Shown piece by piece: positions 1 through 7,991 of a stretch of 64,000 nucleotides of DNA (within the stretch, counting starts at the first letter, position 1; each line of letters opens with the position of its first letter). The stretch lies in assembly GCF_009764265.1 (NCBI RefSeq), contig NZ_RWIR01000024.1, positions 186,001 through 250,000 of the forward strand, in the 5' to 3' direction. The position numbers were made by a program, and so were the translations under genes. The stretch is from Pseudomonas sp. PB101 (GTDB lineage Bacteria; Pseudomonadota; Gammaproteobacteria; Pseudomonadales; Pseudomonadaceae). The notes under the pieces are model-generated. The model saw only the letters and a list, made by a program, of their open reading frames with translations, was not told where the DNA came from and searched no databases.

Positions 1-408
1 TTCAGCTTAGGACGGGTGCCCGCGATCATCGCAACGATTGTTTACGGCATCCCGCCGATGCTCAGATTGACGACTCTGGCCTTCAAGCAGTTGCCCAAGG
101 ATCTCCTTGAGTTGGGCCAGGCGTCCGGTGCTTCACCTAAAGACATTCTGTTCAAAATTGAACTGCCGACTGCTGCACCCACACTGTTGGTAGGCCTGAA
201 CCAATGCATCCTTATGTCGCTGGCGATGGTGGTGCTGGCAGGTTTGGTGGGGGCGGGCGGTCTGGGGGCTGAAGTTACCCGTGGCCTCTCCAGGATGGAG
301 ATGGGATTAGGCCTTCGAGCGGGCCTGGCAATTGTCGCTATTGCGCTGCTGTTGGATCGACTGTCACGGGGCGCGTTACAGCGTCACTCCCCCAGCAAAC
401 TCCTTTGA
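1..408 (+). CDS. ABC transporter permease, ProW/betaine type (5' truncated by window)
   Basis: Inner-membrane permease of the glycine betaine/choline/proline-betaine ABC family. The reading frame is open from base 1, so the start lies outside the window and only the C-terminal 135 residues are seen. The EAA-type cytoplasmic loop is present (ELGQASGASPKDILFKIELP, about residues 37-56 of the fragment). It is followed by the hydrophobic stretch ending GLVGAGGLGAEVTRGL, typical of ProW-like permeases, and a last membrane segment. The next gene starts 12 bp after the stop, so they are probably co-transcribed. Together with the proline-racemase-family enzyme and GlxA-like regulator downstream, this suggests uptake of a betaine or proline derivative; the substrate itself is inferred. 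Confidence 0.85.
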   Translation, partial: FSLGRVPAIIATIVYGIPPMLRLTTLAFKQLPKDLLELGQASGASPKDILFKIELPTAAPTLLVGLNQCILMSLAMVVLAGLVGAGGLGAEVTRGLSRMEMGLGLRAGLAIVAIALLLDRLSRGALQRHSPSKLL

Positions 409-420
409 AAGGGCATCAGT

Positions 421-1419
421 ATGAGACGCAGCTTTTTTTGCATTGATTCGCACGCGTGCGGCAACCCGGTTCGGGTTGTAGCGGGCGGAGCACCGCTGAT
501 GCCCTCCGTATCGATGGCGGAGCGTCGCGATATTTTCGTGCGTGACCACGACTGGGTACGCACCGCATTGATGTTCGAGCCTCGGGGGCACGACATCATG
601 TCTGGCGTCATTGTTTATCCATCGGTACGTGATGACTGCGACTTCGGTGCGCTGTTTATCGAAGTCAGTGGCTGCCTGCCGATGTGTGGAGCGGGCACCA
701 TCGGATTATCGACCGTGGTCATTGAAGAGGGCTTGGTGACACCTCGTGAGCCGGGAAAACTGGCGATTGAAACACCGGCGGGACGGGTCGATGTCGAATA
801 CACAATGGGCGGCGAGTTTGTTGAGTCGATTCGCTTGTTCAACGTAGCCAGCTACCTGCACAGCGCCGATGTGGTGGTGGAAGTACCTGGAATTGGTACG
901 TTTACGGTGGACATCGCCTACGGCGGGAATTTCTATGCGGTGGTCGAACCACAGGAGTGCTGGACTGGATTCGAAGGGCAGACGACGGCTGACATCGTGG
1001 GGATGAGCCAGAAGCTGCGCGCAGCGCTCTCGGCCATTTGTGACCCTGTGCATCCAGAGAACAGCAGAATCAGTGGTGTTCATCACGTCATCTGGTGTGA
1101 CAAACCACAGAGCAGAACCGTGCATGGCCGCTGTGCAGTGTTCTACGGTGATAAAGCTATTGATCGTTCTCCCGGCGGTACCGGTACCTCGGCCCGGATG
1201 GCTCAGCTCTTCGGAAAAGGTCGGCTGAACGTCGGCGACGTTTATCGACTCGAAAGTCTGATCGGTACAATCTACGAAGGAAAAGTGGAGGCGTCGGTAA
1301 AGGTCGGAACCTTCGACGGCATGAATCCAAGTGTCAGCGGCTGGGCTGAGGTGATAGGTCACAACACTATTTTCGTCGATGACAAAGACCCTCTGGCCCA
1401 CGGGTTCCAGCTCGCATAA
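421..1419 (+). CDS. Proline racemase / hydroxyproline epimerase family protein with altered active site
   Basis: A 332-residue member of the proline racemase family (4-hydroxyproline 2-epimerase, trans-3-hydroxy-L-proline dehydratase). Family landmarks are the N-terminal DSHACGNPVRVV, the first catalytic loop MCGAGTIG with Cys89, and the second loop DRSPGGTGTSA at residues 248-258. Known members have MCGHGTIG and SPCGTGTS, or Thr for the second Cys in the dehydratases. Here the His after Cys89 is Ala91 and the second catalytic residue is Gly252 (codon ggc, one base from tgc). The length is normal and the frame intact. It may have a different reaction or be inactive. It lies between a betaine-type permease and a GlxA-like regulator, consistent with a role in hydroxyproline or proline-betaine metabolism. 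Confidence 0.85.
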   Translation: MRRSFFCIDSHACGNPVRVVAGGAPLMPSVSMAERRDIFVRDHDWVRTALMFEPRGHDIMSGVIVYPSVRDDCDFGALFIEVSGCLPMCGAGTIGLSTVVIEEGLVTPREPGKLAIETPAGRVDVEYTMGGEFVESIRLFNVASYLHSADVVVEVPGIGTFTVDIAYGGNFYAVVEPQECWTGFEGQTTADIVGMSQKLRAALSAICDPVHPENSRISGVHHVIWCDKPQSRTVHGRCAVFYGDKAIDRSPGGTGTSARMAQLFGKGRLNVGDVYRLESLIGTIYEGKVEASVKVGTFDGMNPSVSGWAEVIGHNTIFVDDKDPLAHGFQLA

Positions 1420-1521
1420 ACAGTACGGTCACGGCGCCAGCGATTGATTCTTCGCAAGCGCAGATTCAACCGTGGTTTGCACAAAGGCTGCGTTCGTCAG
1501 CGTAAAGAAGCGAGGCGTAAA

Positions 1522-2535
1522 GTGATCGAACGACGAGATTTCAGCGGGTGTATGAAAGGTAAAAACCTGCGCTATCTGGAAGAGACTCGTAGTGAGCCGA
1601 CGGCTCATGCTCGGGCAGGATTTTTATTGCTCGAACACTTCTCGTTGCCTGCATTTACGCAAGCGCTCGATACGATTGTCACTGCCAACCTTTTGCGTCC
1701 TACGTTGTTCTCTTCACGTACCTTCGGGTTGCAGGACGGAGAGGTTACCAGCGACCTTGGCCTGATCATTCGACCGGATGCGCGTTTGGACATGGCAGCA
1801 CTCAAAGACCTTAATTTGCTGGTCATATGCGGCGGCTATCGCACCGAACTCAAAGTCAATCACGAGCTGATCAGCATCCTTAAAACGGCATCAGAACTTG
1901 GTATCACCCTGGCCGGGCTGTGGAATGGGGCGTGGTTTTTGGGCGTGTCAGGTTTGCTTGAGGGGTATCGTTGTGCGATTCATCCCGAACACCGCCCTGC
2001 GCTCGCAGAAATTTCAAAAGTCACGCATGTCACCAGTGAAGCATTTGTCATGGATCGAGACCGGCTCACGGCTTCGAGTCCGGCGGGTGCTTTTCATATG
2101 GCTCTCGAGTGGATCAAAGGGCTGCATGGCAAGGCGCTTGTCGAGGGTATCGAAGACATTCTGTCTTTCGAAGAGTCGCGGTATCGGCGTATCAAACCGA
2201 CACAGAACATCTCGTTGAGCGCCCCCCTCAAAGAGGTGGTCAAACTGATGGACGCCAACCTGGAAGAACCGTTGCAAATGGACCAACTGGCGGTCTATGC
2301 CGGACGTTCCCGTCGCCAAATAGAGCGCTTGTTCAAAGAGCAACTGGGTACCACGCCGCAACGGTATTACCTGGAATTGCGCATTACCGAAGCACGGCGA
2401 TTACTTCAGCACACAGAGCTGTCTCAGGTTGATGTGCTGGTCGCATGCGGCTTTGTTTCACCGAGCCATTTCAGCAAATGCTACAGCTCGTATTTTGGTT
2501 ACCGGCCTTCGAGAGAAACACGGCTGGTGAAGTAA
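1522..2535 (+). CDS. GlxA/GbdR-type AraC family transcriptional regulator (DJ-1-like N-domain)
   Basis: Cytoplasmic activator with an N-terminal DJ-1/PfpI (class I amidotransferase-like) sensing domain and a C-terminal double helix-turn-helix of the AraC type (LQMDQLAVYAGRSRRQIERL, then QVDVLVACGFVSPSHFSKCY). The nucleophile elbow reads GLWNGAW, without the catalytic Cys, as expected for a ligand sensor rather than an enzyme. GTG at 1522 follows a GAGG at 1512-1515; ATG at 1552 is an alternative that only removes about 10 N-terminal residues. Relatives in Pseudomonas (GbdR, CdhR, SouR, ArgR) sense quaternary amines or amino acids, so it probably controls the transporter and racemase-family genes just upstream. 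Confidence 0.85.
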   Translation: MIERRDFSGCMKGKNLRYLEETRSEPTAHARAGFLLLEHFSLPAFTQALDTIVTANLLRPTLFSSRTFGLQDGEVTSDLGLIIRPDARLDMAALKDLNLLVICGGYRTELKVNHELISILKTASELGITLAGLWNGAWFLGVSGLLEGYRCAIHPEHRPALAEISKVTHVTSEAFVMDRDRLTASSPAGAFHMALEWIKGLHGKALVEGIEDILSFEESRYRRIKPTQNISLSAPLKEVVKLMDANLEEPLQMDQLAVYAGRSRRQIERLFKEQLGTTPQRYYLELRITEARRLLQHTELSQVDVLVACGFVSPSHFSKCYSSYFGYRPSRETRLVK

Positions 2536-2570
2536 AAAAGGGCTGTCGCAAAAATTTTAAGGAGGAGGGC

Positions 2571-3488
2571 ATGACCGAGTTGCGATTGAAGTGCGACCGA
2601 ACAGAAAATGCTGCGCCCACCGTTGCTGCTAGTCCTGGGGTCGCAAGGCCCCAACTCGGGATCTTCTTATGCCTGCTTTCGATGCTTATCTTTGCGAGCC
2701 AGGACGGACTAACCAAGGTGCTTGTCAAAGACTTCCCGGTTGCCCAACTGGTCATGATGCGCTATTGGGTGTTTGTCGTTTTTGCCCTCGGATATGCCGC
2801 CTACCAAGGTAGGGGCAAAGAGTCATTTCGCAGTAAGCACCCTTGGCTCCAAATCATTCGAGCGCTGTTAGCCGTGGGTGAAACCATACTGTTTGCAGTG
2901 GGGCTACGATATTTGGGCCTGGCCGAAATGCATGCGCTCTATGCCGTATTTCCGCTGATGGCACTGGCATTGGCGGGGGCCGTGCTTGGGGAGTTCATAG
3001 GTCTGCGGCGCTGGATTGCCGCCGCCATAGGGTTCACCGGGACACTGATCATCCTTAGACCTGGCGCGGGCGTTTTTGAACTCGCGGCGCTGATTCCCCT
3101 GCTGGCTGCTTTGGCGTTCGCGGTGTTCAACGTACTGACGCGCCGGATTAGCCAGCACGACTCCTTTGCTACGAACATGCTCTTTATGGCAAGTGTGGGT
3201 GCCCTGACGGTCACATTTGCGGGGCTACCCGCATGGGTTGCTCCGACTCCGGTCCAGGGCCTCTTGTTGGGGATCCTGTCATTGACGGGCGTAGTCGCTC
3301 AGATTCTCTTCATTCAAGCACTGAAATACGCAACCGCTTCTACCCTGCAGCCTTTCAACTATGCACTTCTGGTGTTCGCCACTTTGATTGGTGTGATCGT
3401 TTTTGCCGAGCGCCCTGATACCTGGGTGGTTGTCGGCGCAGCGTTGGTGATTATCGGGGGGCTGTATGCGATTAAAGCGAAGGTGTGA
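2571..3488 (+). CDS. EamA/DMT family transporter
   Basis: A 305-residue inner-membrane protein with ten predicted hydrophobic segments in two EamA repeats, the usual size for RhaT/YdcZ-type exporters. The first repeat begins GIFLCLLSMLIFASQDGLTKVL, with the charged loop MMRYWVF after it. The second begins LIPLLAALAFAVFNVLTRRIS and ends VVVGAALVIIGGLYAIKAK. ATG at 2571 is preceded by a strong GGAGGAGGG Shine-Dalgarno, so the longer in-frame extension upstream is not used. It lies 35 bp behind the AraC regulator on the same strand and may export an amino acid or metabolite of that cluster; no substrate can be read from the sequence. Confidence 0.85.
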   Translation: MTELRLKCDRTENAAPTVAASPGVARPQLGIFLCLLSMLIFASQDGLTKVLVKDFPVAQLVMMRYWVFVVFALGYAAYQGRGKESFRSKHPWLQIIRALLAVGETILFAVGLRYLGLAEMHALYAVFPLMALALAGAVLGEFIGLRRWIAAAIGFTGTLIILRPGAGVFELAALIPLLAALAFAVFNVLTRRISQHDSFATNMLFMASVGALTVTFAGLPAWVAPTPVQGLLLGILSLTGVVAQILFIQALKYATASTLQPFNYALLVFATLIGVIVFAERPDTWVVVGAALVIIGGLYAIKAKV

Positions 3489-3550
3489 ACGTACCTGAGT
3501 GTATGAAGTAATCAATGTGTGGTTGGTTTCCTGGATGAGCACTGCCATAA

Positions 3551-3577
3551 AAAAGGGCAGCTCAAAGCGGCCCTTTT
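3551..3577 (-). terminator. Rho-independent terminator of fdhA
   Basis: Inverted repeat AAAAGGGC (3551-3558) and GCCCTTTT (3570-3577) with an 11-nt loop. Read on the minus strand it is followed by a run of six T, and it begins 14 bp after the fdhA stop codon. It may also weakly stop the EamA transcript. Confidence 0.75.
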
Positions 3578-3590
3578 CCCAACCTACTTC

Positions 3591-4790
3591 TTAGGCTGCG
3601 CTAAACAGCTTGTGCGGATCCATGACGAATTTCTTCGGCACCCCGGCATCGAACTCGTGGTAACCGCGCGGCGCGTCGTCCAGGCTGATCACCTGCACGC
3701 CGACGACCTCGGCAATGTTGATCCGGTCCCACATGATCGCCTGCATCAGCTGACGGTTGTACTTCATCGTCGGGGTCTGGCCGGTGTGGAAGCTGTGGGA
3801 CTTGGCCCAGCCGAGGCCGAAACGGATGTTCAGGCTGCCATGCTTGGCGGCTTTGTTGACTGCGCCCGGGTCTTCGGTGACATACAGACCCGGGATCCCG
3901 ATATTGCCGGCGACCCGCACCACGCCCATCAGCGCGTTGAGCACGTCGGCCGGGGCCTCGTGCTGCGCGCCGTCATGGCCGTGGCCACGGGCTTCGAAGC
4001 CGACCGCATCGACCGCACAATCAACTTCCGGCTCACCGAGCAGGTCGGCGATTTGCTCGTGCAACGGAGTGTCCTTGGTCAGGTCGGCGATCTCGAAGCC
4101 CTGAGCCTTGACATGCGCCAGACGCAGCGGATTCACGTCGCCGACTATCACCACCGCCGCACCAAGCAGACGGGCGGAGGCGGCAGCAGCCAGTCCGACC
4201 GGACCGGCACCGGCGATATACACCGTGCTGCCAGGGCCGACACCGGCGGTAACCGCGCCGTGGTAGCCGGTCGGAAGGATATCGGAGAGGCAGGTCAGGT
4301 CACGGATTTTCTCCATGGCCTTGTCGCGGTCGGGCAGCTTCAGCAGGTTGAAGTCGGCATACGGCACCAGCACGTATTCGGCCTGGCCGCCAACCCAGTC
4401 GCCCATGTCCACATAGCCATAGGCACCGCCGGGGCGCGCCGGGTTGACCGTCAGGCAGACGCCGGTGTGCTGTTCCTTGCAACTGCGACAACGGCCGCAG
4501 GCGACGTTGAACGGCACCGAGACCAGGTCACCGATCTGCACGTTTTCCACGTCACGGCCCTTCTCGATCACCTCACCAGTAATCTCATGGCCAAGCACCA
4601 GCCCGACCTGGGCCGTGGTCCGACCACGCACCATATGCTGGTCGGAGCCGCAGATATTGGTCGAAACCACGCGCAGGATTACGCCATGGTCGATGCGCTT
4701 GCCGCGCGGGTCTTCCATTTTTGGATAGGGGATGGTCTGCACCTCGACCTTGCCTGCGCCGAGATACACGACACCACGATTACCAGACAT
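3591..4790 (-). CDS. fdhA: Glutathione-independent formaldehyde dehydrogenase FdhA
   Basis: A 399-residue zinc MDR enzyme oxidising formaldehyde to formate with NAD+ and no glutathione, cytoplasmic. The catalytic zinc Cys47 lies in NICGSDQH and the zinc His in LGHEITGE. The structural zinc lobe is the four-Cys motif in NVACGRCRSCKEQHTGVC. The Rossmann motif is AGAGPVGLAAAASARLLGA. Length and motifs match the P. putida enzyme. The start is ATG 4790 behind GAGGTG; the longer in-frame ATG upstream has no ribosome site. In many pseudomonads fdhA accompanies sarcosine oxidase genes in glycine-betaine breakdown. Here it stands alone among oxidoreductases, one of two formaldehyde-disposal enzymes in the window. 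Confidence 0.95.
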   Translation of the reverse strand: MSGNRGVVYLGAGKVEVQTIPYPKMEDPRGKRIDHGVILRVVSTNICGSDQHMVRGRTTAQVGLVLGHEITGEVIEKGRDVENVQIGDLVSVPFNVACGRCRSCKEQHTGVCLTVNPARPGGAYGYVDMGDWVGGQAEYVLVPYADFNLLKLPDRDKAMEKIRDLTCLSDILPTGYHGAVTAGVGPGSTVYIAGAGPVGLAAAASARLLGAAVVIVGDVNPLRLAHVKAQGFEIADLTKDTPLHEQIADLLGEPEVDCAVDAVGFEARGHGHDGAQHEAPADVLNALMGVVRVAGNIGIPGLYVTEDPGAVNKAAKHGSLNIRFGLGWAKSHSFHTGQTPTMKYNRQLMQAIMWDRINIAEVVGVQVISLDDAPRGYHEFDAGVPKKFVMDPHKLFSAA

Positions 4791-5060
4791 GCTTTCACCT
4801 CGCTTTTGTTGTTGTGAGAACACGGCCCTTGTACTGCGAAGGGGCGCGCGGCCTTACAGTGCAGTGGTATATGTCTTGCGTTTGCGCGTGAATGCAGATT
4901 GGTTGGAAGTCATCTTCCAACGACGCGTGATTAGCAGTTATCGTATCGATCCTACGCCTGGTATCAGCACCCGGCGAGAGCATTTAGTCCCTGTTGAGTA
5001 TCTCTTTCCCCTCAATTTCCATGGATTCAGGGCTAACCCCGGACGATAGGAGTAAACGCG

Positions 5061-5840
5061 ATGATTGCGGACTGGACTGGTCAGGTAGCGCTTGTCAGCG
5101 GAGCCGGTAGTGAGCGAGGAATTGGTATTGCGATTGCAAAGCGTCTGGGCAGCCTGGGCGTGAGGTTGATTGTCACAGGCAGCAGCGCTCGCATCCATGA
5201 TCGGGTGGAGGAGTTACGTACCGCAGGATTTGAAGCGCAAGGGCGTACGGCGGACTTGAGTGAAGAGGATCAAGTCCTCGAACTTACCACTTGGGCCGAA
5301 TCGGTATGGGGGCGAATCGATATTCTTGTGAACAATGCCGGCATGGCCGCCCAAGGTCATCCGGAGCCTTTTGCCGATCTGGCGGACATGAGTGTCGATA
5401 GCTGGAATCTTTCAATTGCTCGAAATCTGACAACTGCCTTTCTGTTGACCCGTGGAATTCTGCCGGGGATGCGTAACAGACGCTACGGTCGTATCGTCAA
5501 TGTCAGCTCCACGACTGGCACTCGAGCCGGTAATCGGGGAGAGGCGGCCTATGCCGCGGCAAAAGCCGGAATGGTGGGTATGAACATGAGCCTGGCCCTT
5601 GAGGTCGCGGGCTATGGAATCACTGTGAATTCGGTCGCGCCGGGTTGGATCGCCACAGGGTCAAGCACTCCAGAGGAAGAGAATGCAGCGAAGTATGTAC
5701 CGGTTGGCAGGGCTGGTCGCCCGGAAGAAGTGGCTGCTGCCGTTACGTTCCTGGCCTCACCTGAGTCCAGTTACATTACCGGCGAGTTGCTGGTGATCGA
5801 TGGTGGCAATTGCCTGATAGAGAACAAAGCACCCAAGTAA
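5061..5840 (+). CDS. SDR family oxidoreductase (3-oxoacyl-ACP reductase-like)
   Basis: Classical short-chain dehydrogenase of 259 residues. The cofactor motif is slightly unusual, SGAGSERGIGIAIAKRLG, with an insertion before the glycine pair. Other landmarks are NNAG (residues about 92-95), catalytic Ser in NVSSTTG, YAAAKAG with the catalytic Tyr and Lys, and the C-terminal ITGELLVIDGGN. ATG 5061 is preceded by TAGGAG. It is transcribed toward two further SDR genes on the opposite strand. The substrate cannot be assigned; three SDR genes beside an enolase-superfamily enzyme suggest oxidation of hydroxyl groups in a sugar-acid or hydroxy-amino-acid pathway. Confidence 0.85.
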   Translation: MIADWTGQVALVSGAGSERGIGIAIAKRLGSLGVRLIVTGSSARIHDRVEELRTAGFEAQGRTADLSEEDQVLELTTWAESVWGRIDILVNNAGMAAQGHPEPFADLADMSVDSWNLSIARNLTTAFLLTRGILPGMRNRRYGRIVNVSSTTGTRAGNRGEAAYAAAKAGMVGMNMSLALEVAGYGITVNSVAPGWIATGSSTPEEENAAKYVPVGRAGRPEEVAAAVTFLASPESSYITGELLVIDGGNCLIENKAPK

Positions 5841-5850
5841 TCAATGCGGG

Positions 5851-5908
5851 CCCGACGCGAAATTTTGCAGCGGAGGAGAGTAAGTGACTTCCTCCGTCGC
5901 AAGTCGGG
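5851..5908. terminator. Nested inverted repeats between convergent SDR genes
   Basis: Outer arms CCCGAC (5851-5856) and GTCGGG (5903-5908) enclose an inner stem CGGAGGA (5871-5877) and TCCTCCG (5890-5896). The position between two convergent stops suggests a bidirectional terminator, but there is no strong T-run. Confidence 0.4.
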
Positions 5909-5917
5909 CTGCTTCGA

Positions 5918-6673
5918 TCAAAACGGCAGTGGCAGTTTCGCCGTGCGCCCCCCATCCACCACCAGCACCTGACCGGTGATGAAGGCCGATGATTCGGAGG
6001 CCAGGAAAACGACTGTCCCGCCAACATCCGCCGGCAATCCGGTACGCCCGACCGGGTGAAGACGCAGGAGTGCCTGGCGCGCCGCACGCGGATCAGCTTG
6101 AGCGGCGAGGTATGCATCACTCAGCTCGGAATTTATCCACCCCGGAGCAATGGCATTGCAGCGAATACCATCTCGGCCGAGATCGATTGCCAAGGCTCGG
6201 GTCAACCCATGGATGCCCGCCTTGGATGCACAGTACGCGGCATGTTCAGGGTTGGCGCCTATCCCTTCGATCGACCCGATGTTGATGATGCTGCCACCGC
6301 CTCGCTGACGCATCTGGGGCACCAACGCCTTGCACAAGAACGCTGGTGCTCGCAGATTGACAGCCATCATGCGATCCCAGTCTTGTTCGGTCATATCATC
6401 AATGGATTTTTCGAACATGAACCCGGCGTTGTTAACCAATACATCGATTCCGCCAAGCTGCTCCTGGGCGAACTGTGCAATCAAATTCGGTGTCTCCATC
6501 GAGGCGAGATCAGCCTCGACGAAATAGACTTGAGGGTGATTTCGCAAGTCGTCGTCCAGTGCCTGGCGCTGAGCGATCAACACGCAAGCTCCCGCCTCAA
6601 GCAATTGTTCGGTAATGCCTCGGCCAATCCCTCTGCCGCCCCCGGTCACCACTACATTTTTACCTTTGAGCAT
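5918..6673 (-). CDS. SDR family oxidoreductase
   Basis: A 251-residue classical SDR. The cofactor motif is TGGGRGIGRGITEQL at the N-terminus, followed by NNAG (NNAGFMFEKS), the catalytic Ser in INIGSIEG, YCASKAG with catalytic Tyr and Lys, and a C-terminal ITGQVLVVDGG. ATG 6673 follows GGAGAGG. It starts 12 bp after the stop of the SDR upstream on the same strand, so the two form an operon reading away from the 7.5-8.0 kb intergenic region. No specific substrate is recognisable. Confidence 0.85.
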   Translation of the reverse strand: MLKGKNVVVTGGGRGIGRGITEQLLEAGACVLIAQRQALDDDLRNHPQVYFVEADLASMETPNLIAQFAQEQLGGIDVLVNNAGFMFEKSIDDMTEQDWDRMMAVNLRAPAFLCKALVPQMRQRGGGSIINIGSIEGIGANPEHAAYCASKAGIHGLTRALAIDLGRDGIRCNAIAPGWINSELSDAYLAAQADPRAARQALLRLHPVGRTGLPADVGGTVVFLASESSAFITGQVLVVDGGRTAKLPLPF

Positions 6674-6685
6674 CGCTACCTCTCC

Positions 6686-7453
6686 TTAGCCGGACACCGG
6701 CTTGGCGCCTGTGACTTCTACCGTTTCGCCGGCGATGTACCTGGCCTCGTCGGACGCCAGAAATGCGATGACATCCGCAATGTCTTCAGGTTCGGCGATA
6801 CGGCCTAATGGCACGCTCTTGTTCAGTTCTTGCACGGCTTTGTCCGGATCCAGGCCGCGACGCTCAAAGCCGCTGCGTATCATCGGGGTGTTGATTTCGT
6901 GCGGGCAGACGGCATTGACGCGGATGCCCAAGGGGGCGCAATCGCGGCCCAGATTCTTGGTTAAAGCCGCGACGGCCCCTTTGCTTGTGCAATACGCCAC
7001 GTGGGCGGGGCCGGGATAAATGCCCCAGACAGATGATGTGTTGACGATTGCGGCACCCGGGCGATTTTTCATGTGCGGTATCGCGGCACGGCAGATGAAG
7101 AACACCGCGTTCAGGTTTACGCCCATGGCGTCAAACCACATGTCGTCAGTGGTTTCCTCAATCGAGCCGCGGGGAATGATGCCCGCATTGTTCAATACGA
7201 TGTCGATCCCTGCAAAAACATCAACGGCAGTTTGGACAATCGCTTCGCAATATTCTTTACGGCGTAAATCGCCTGCCACGTAGTACACTTCGGCGCCCAA
7301 GTCACGAACTTTGGCTGAGATTGATTTGCAACCGGCTTCATCAAGATCAGACAAAACAAGCTTTGCGCCTTCTCGGGCGAACAATAATGCTAACGCCTGT
7401 CCGACACCGCCGGCAGCGCCGGTAATGACCACCACTTTATTATTGAATTTCAT
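6686..7453 (-). CDS. SDR family oxidoreductase
   Basis: A 255-residue classical SDR: TGAAGGVGQALALLFAREG cofactor motif, SDLDEAG acidic residue that usually favours NAD(H), NNAGIIPRG, catalytic Ser in NTSSVWG, YCTSKGA with Tyr and Lys, and IAGETVEVTGA near the end. ATG 7453 was preferred over the in-frame ATG at 7489 because the SDR fold begins immediately after it. It is the first gene of the minus-strand SDR pair, divergent from the MDR/enolase pair across 538 bp. Confidence 0.85.
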   Translation of the reverse strand: MKFNNKVVVITGAAGGVGQALALLFAREGAKLVLSDLDEAGCKSISAKVRDLGAEVYYVAGDLRRKEYCEAIVQTAVDVFAGIDIVLNNAGIIPRGSIEETTDDMWFDAMGVNLNAVFFICRAAIPHMKNRPGAAIVNTSSVWGIYPGPAHVAYCTSKGAVAALTKNLGRDCAPLGIRVNAVCPHEINTPMIRSGFERRGLDPDKAVQELNKSVPLGRIAEPEDIADVIAFLASDEARYIAGETVEVTGAKPVSG

Positions 7454-7991
7454 ATGGCAACCTACCTGGTAGTTTTTTGGCGCAGCCATTATTTAATTTC
7501 AAAGGATCGCAGCGTCTAGCAACTTTTTTACTGGACCAAAGATAACGTGGCGTTATCAAAAAATTCTGATTCGAGCTTTTGGAGTCACGCTCGGGCCGGT
7601 CGGTGTGGGGCAAAATGTAGTTTTGCCGCCAGCCCGGACCCTGCGAAAACAATGAACATTTGCATAGCGGGCGGTACGACAGAGCGCCAGCCGCTCATAA
7701 CGTGAAGTCATCATTTATGTATCTAAAATATCATTATGGTCAGGGGGTACCAGCTGCTAAGGTTTTCTATAAGTAGGAAGCTACAAGCTTGCAGTTTGCA
7801 AGCCTCATTATTTTTACTGGTATCACTTAAGGCGTTGAATACACAGAGTTTAAGCGCCTAATGAATAAGAAAAAATTAACGCCAGTGAAGCTTTTTCGTT
7901 TGCGCGCGCAGCAAACAATCTATTGGCAAATCCGACGACAAATAAAAATCGAAGACAGGTTGCATAACCCTCAAACGACTAGGAGAGCCGA
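7454..7991. other. Long divergent intergenic region without a gene
   Basis: About 540 bp, clearly richer in A and T than its surroundings, between the minus-strand SDR pair and the plus-strand MDR/enolase pair. I see no convincing coding frame. It contains the 17-bp palindrome at 7541-7557 and probably the promoters of both divergent units. Confidence 0.6.
7541..7557. promoter_or_regulatory. Candidate operator, perfect 7-3-7 palindrome
   Basis: GATAACG at 7541-7547, TGG spacer, CGTTATC at 7551-7557. A perfect inverted repeat of this size about 90 bp upstream of the SDR start fits a dimeric repressor site. No regulator gene lies next to it, so the protein that binds is unknown. Confidence 0.5.

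Noticed and set aside
3519..4817. Long plus-strand frame opposite fdhA
   Set aside because: It is the antisense shadow of a GC-rich gene; the translation is rich in His, Arg and Val with no domain.
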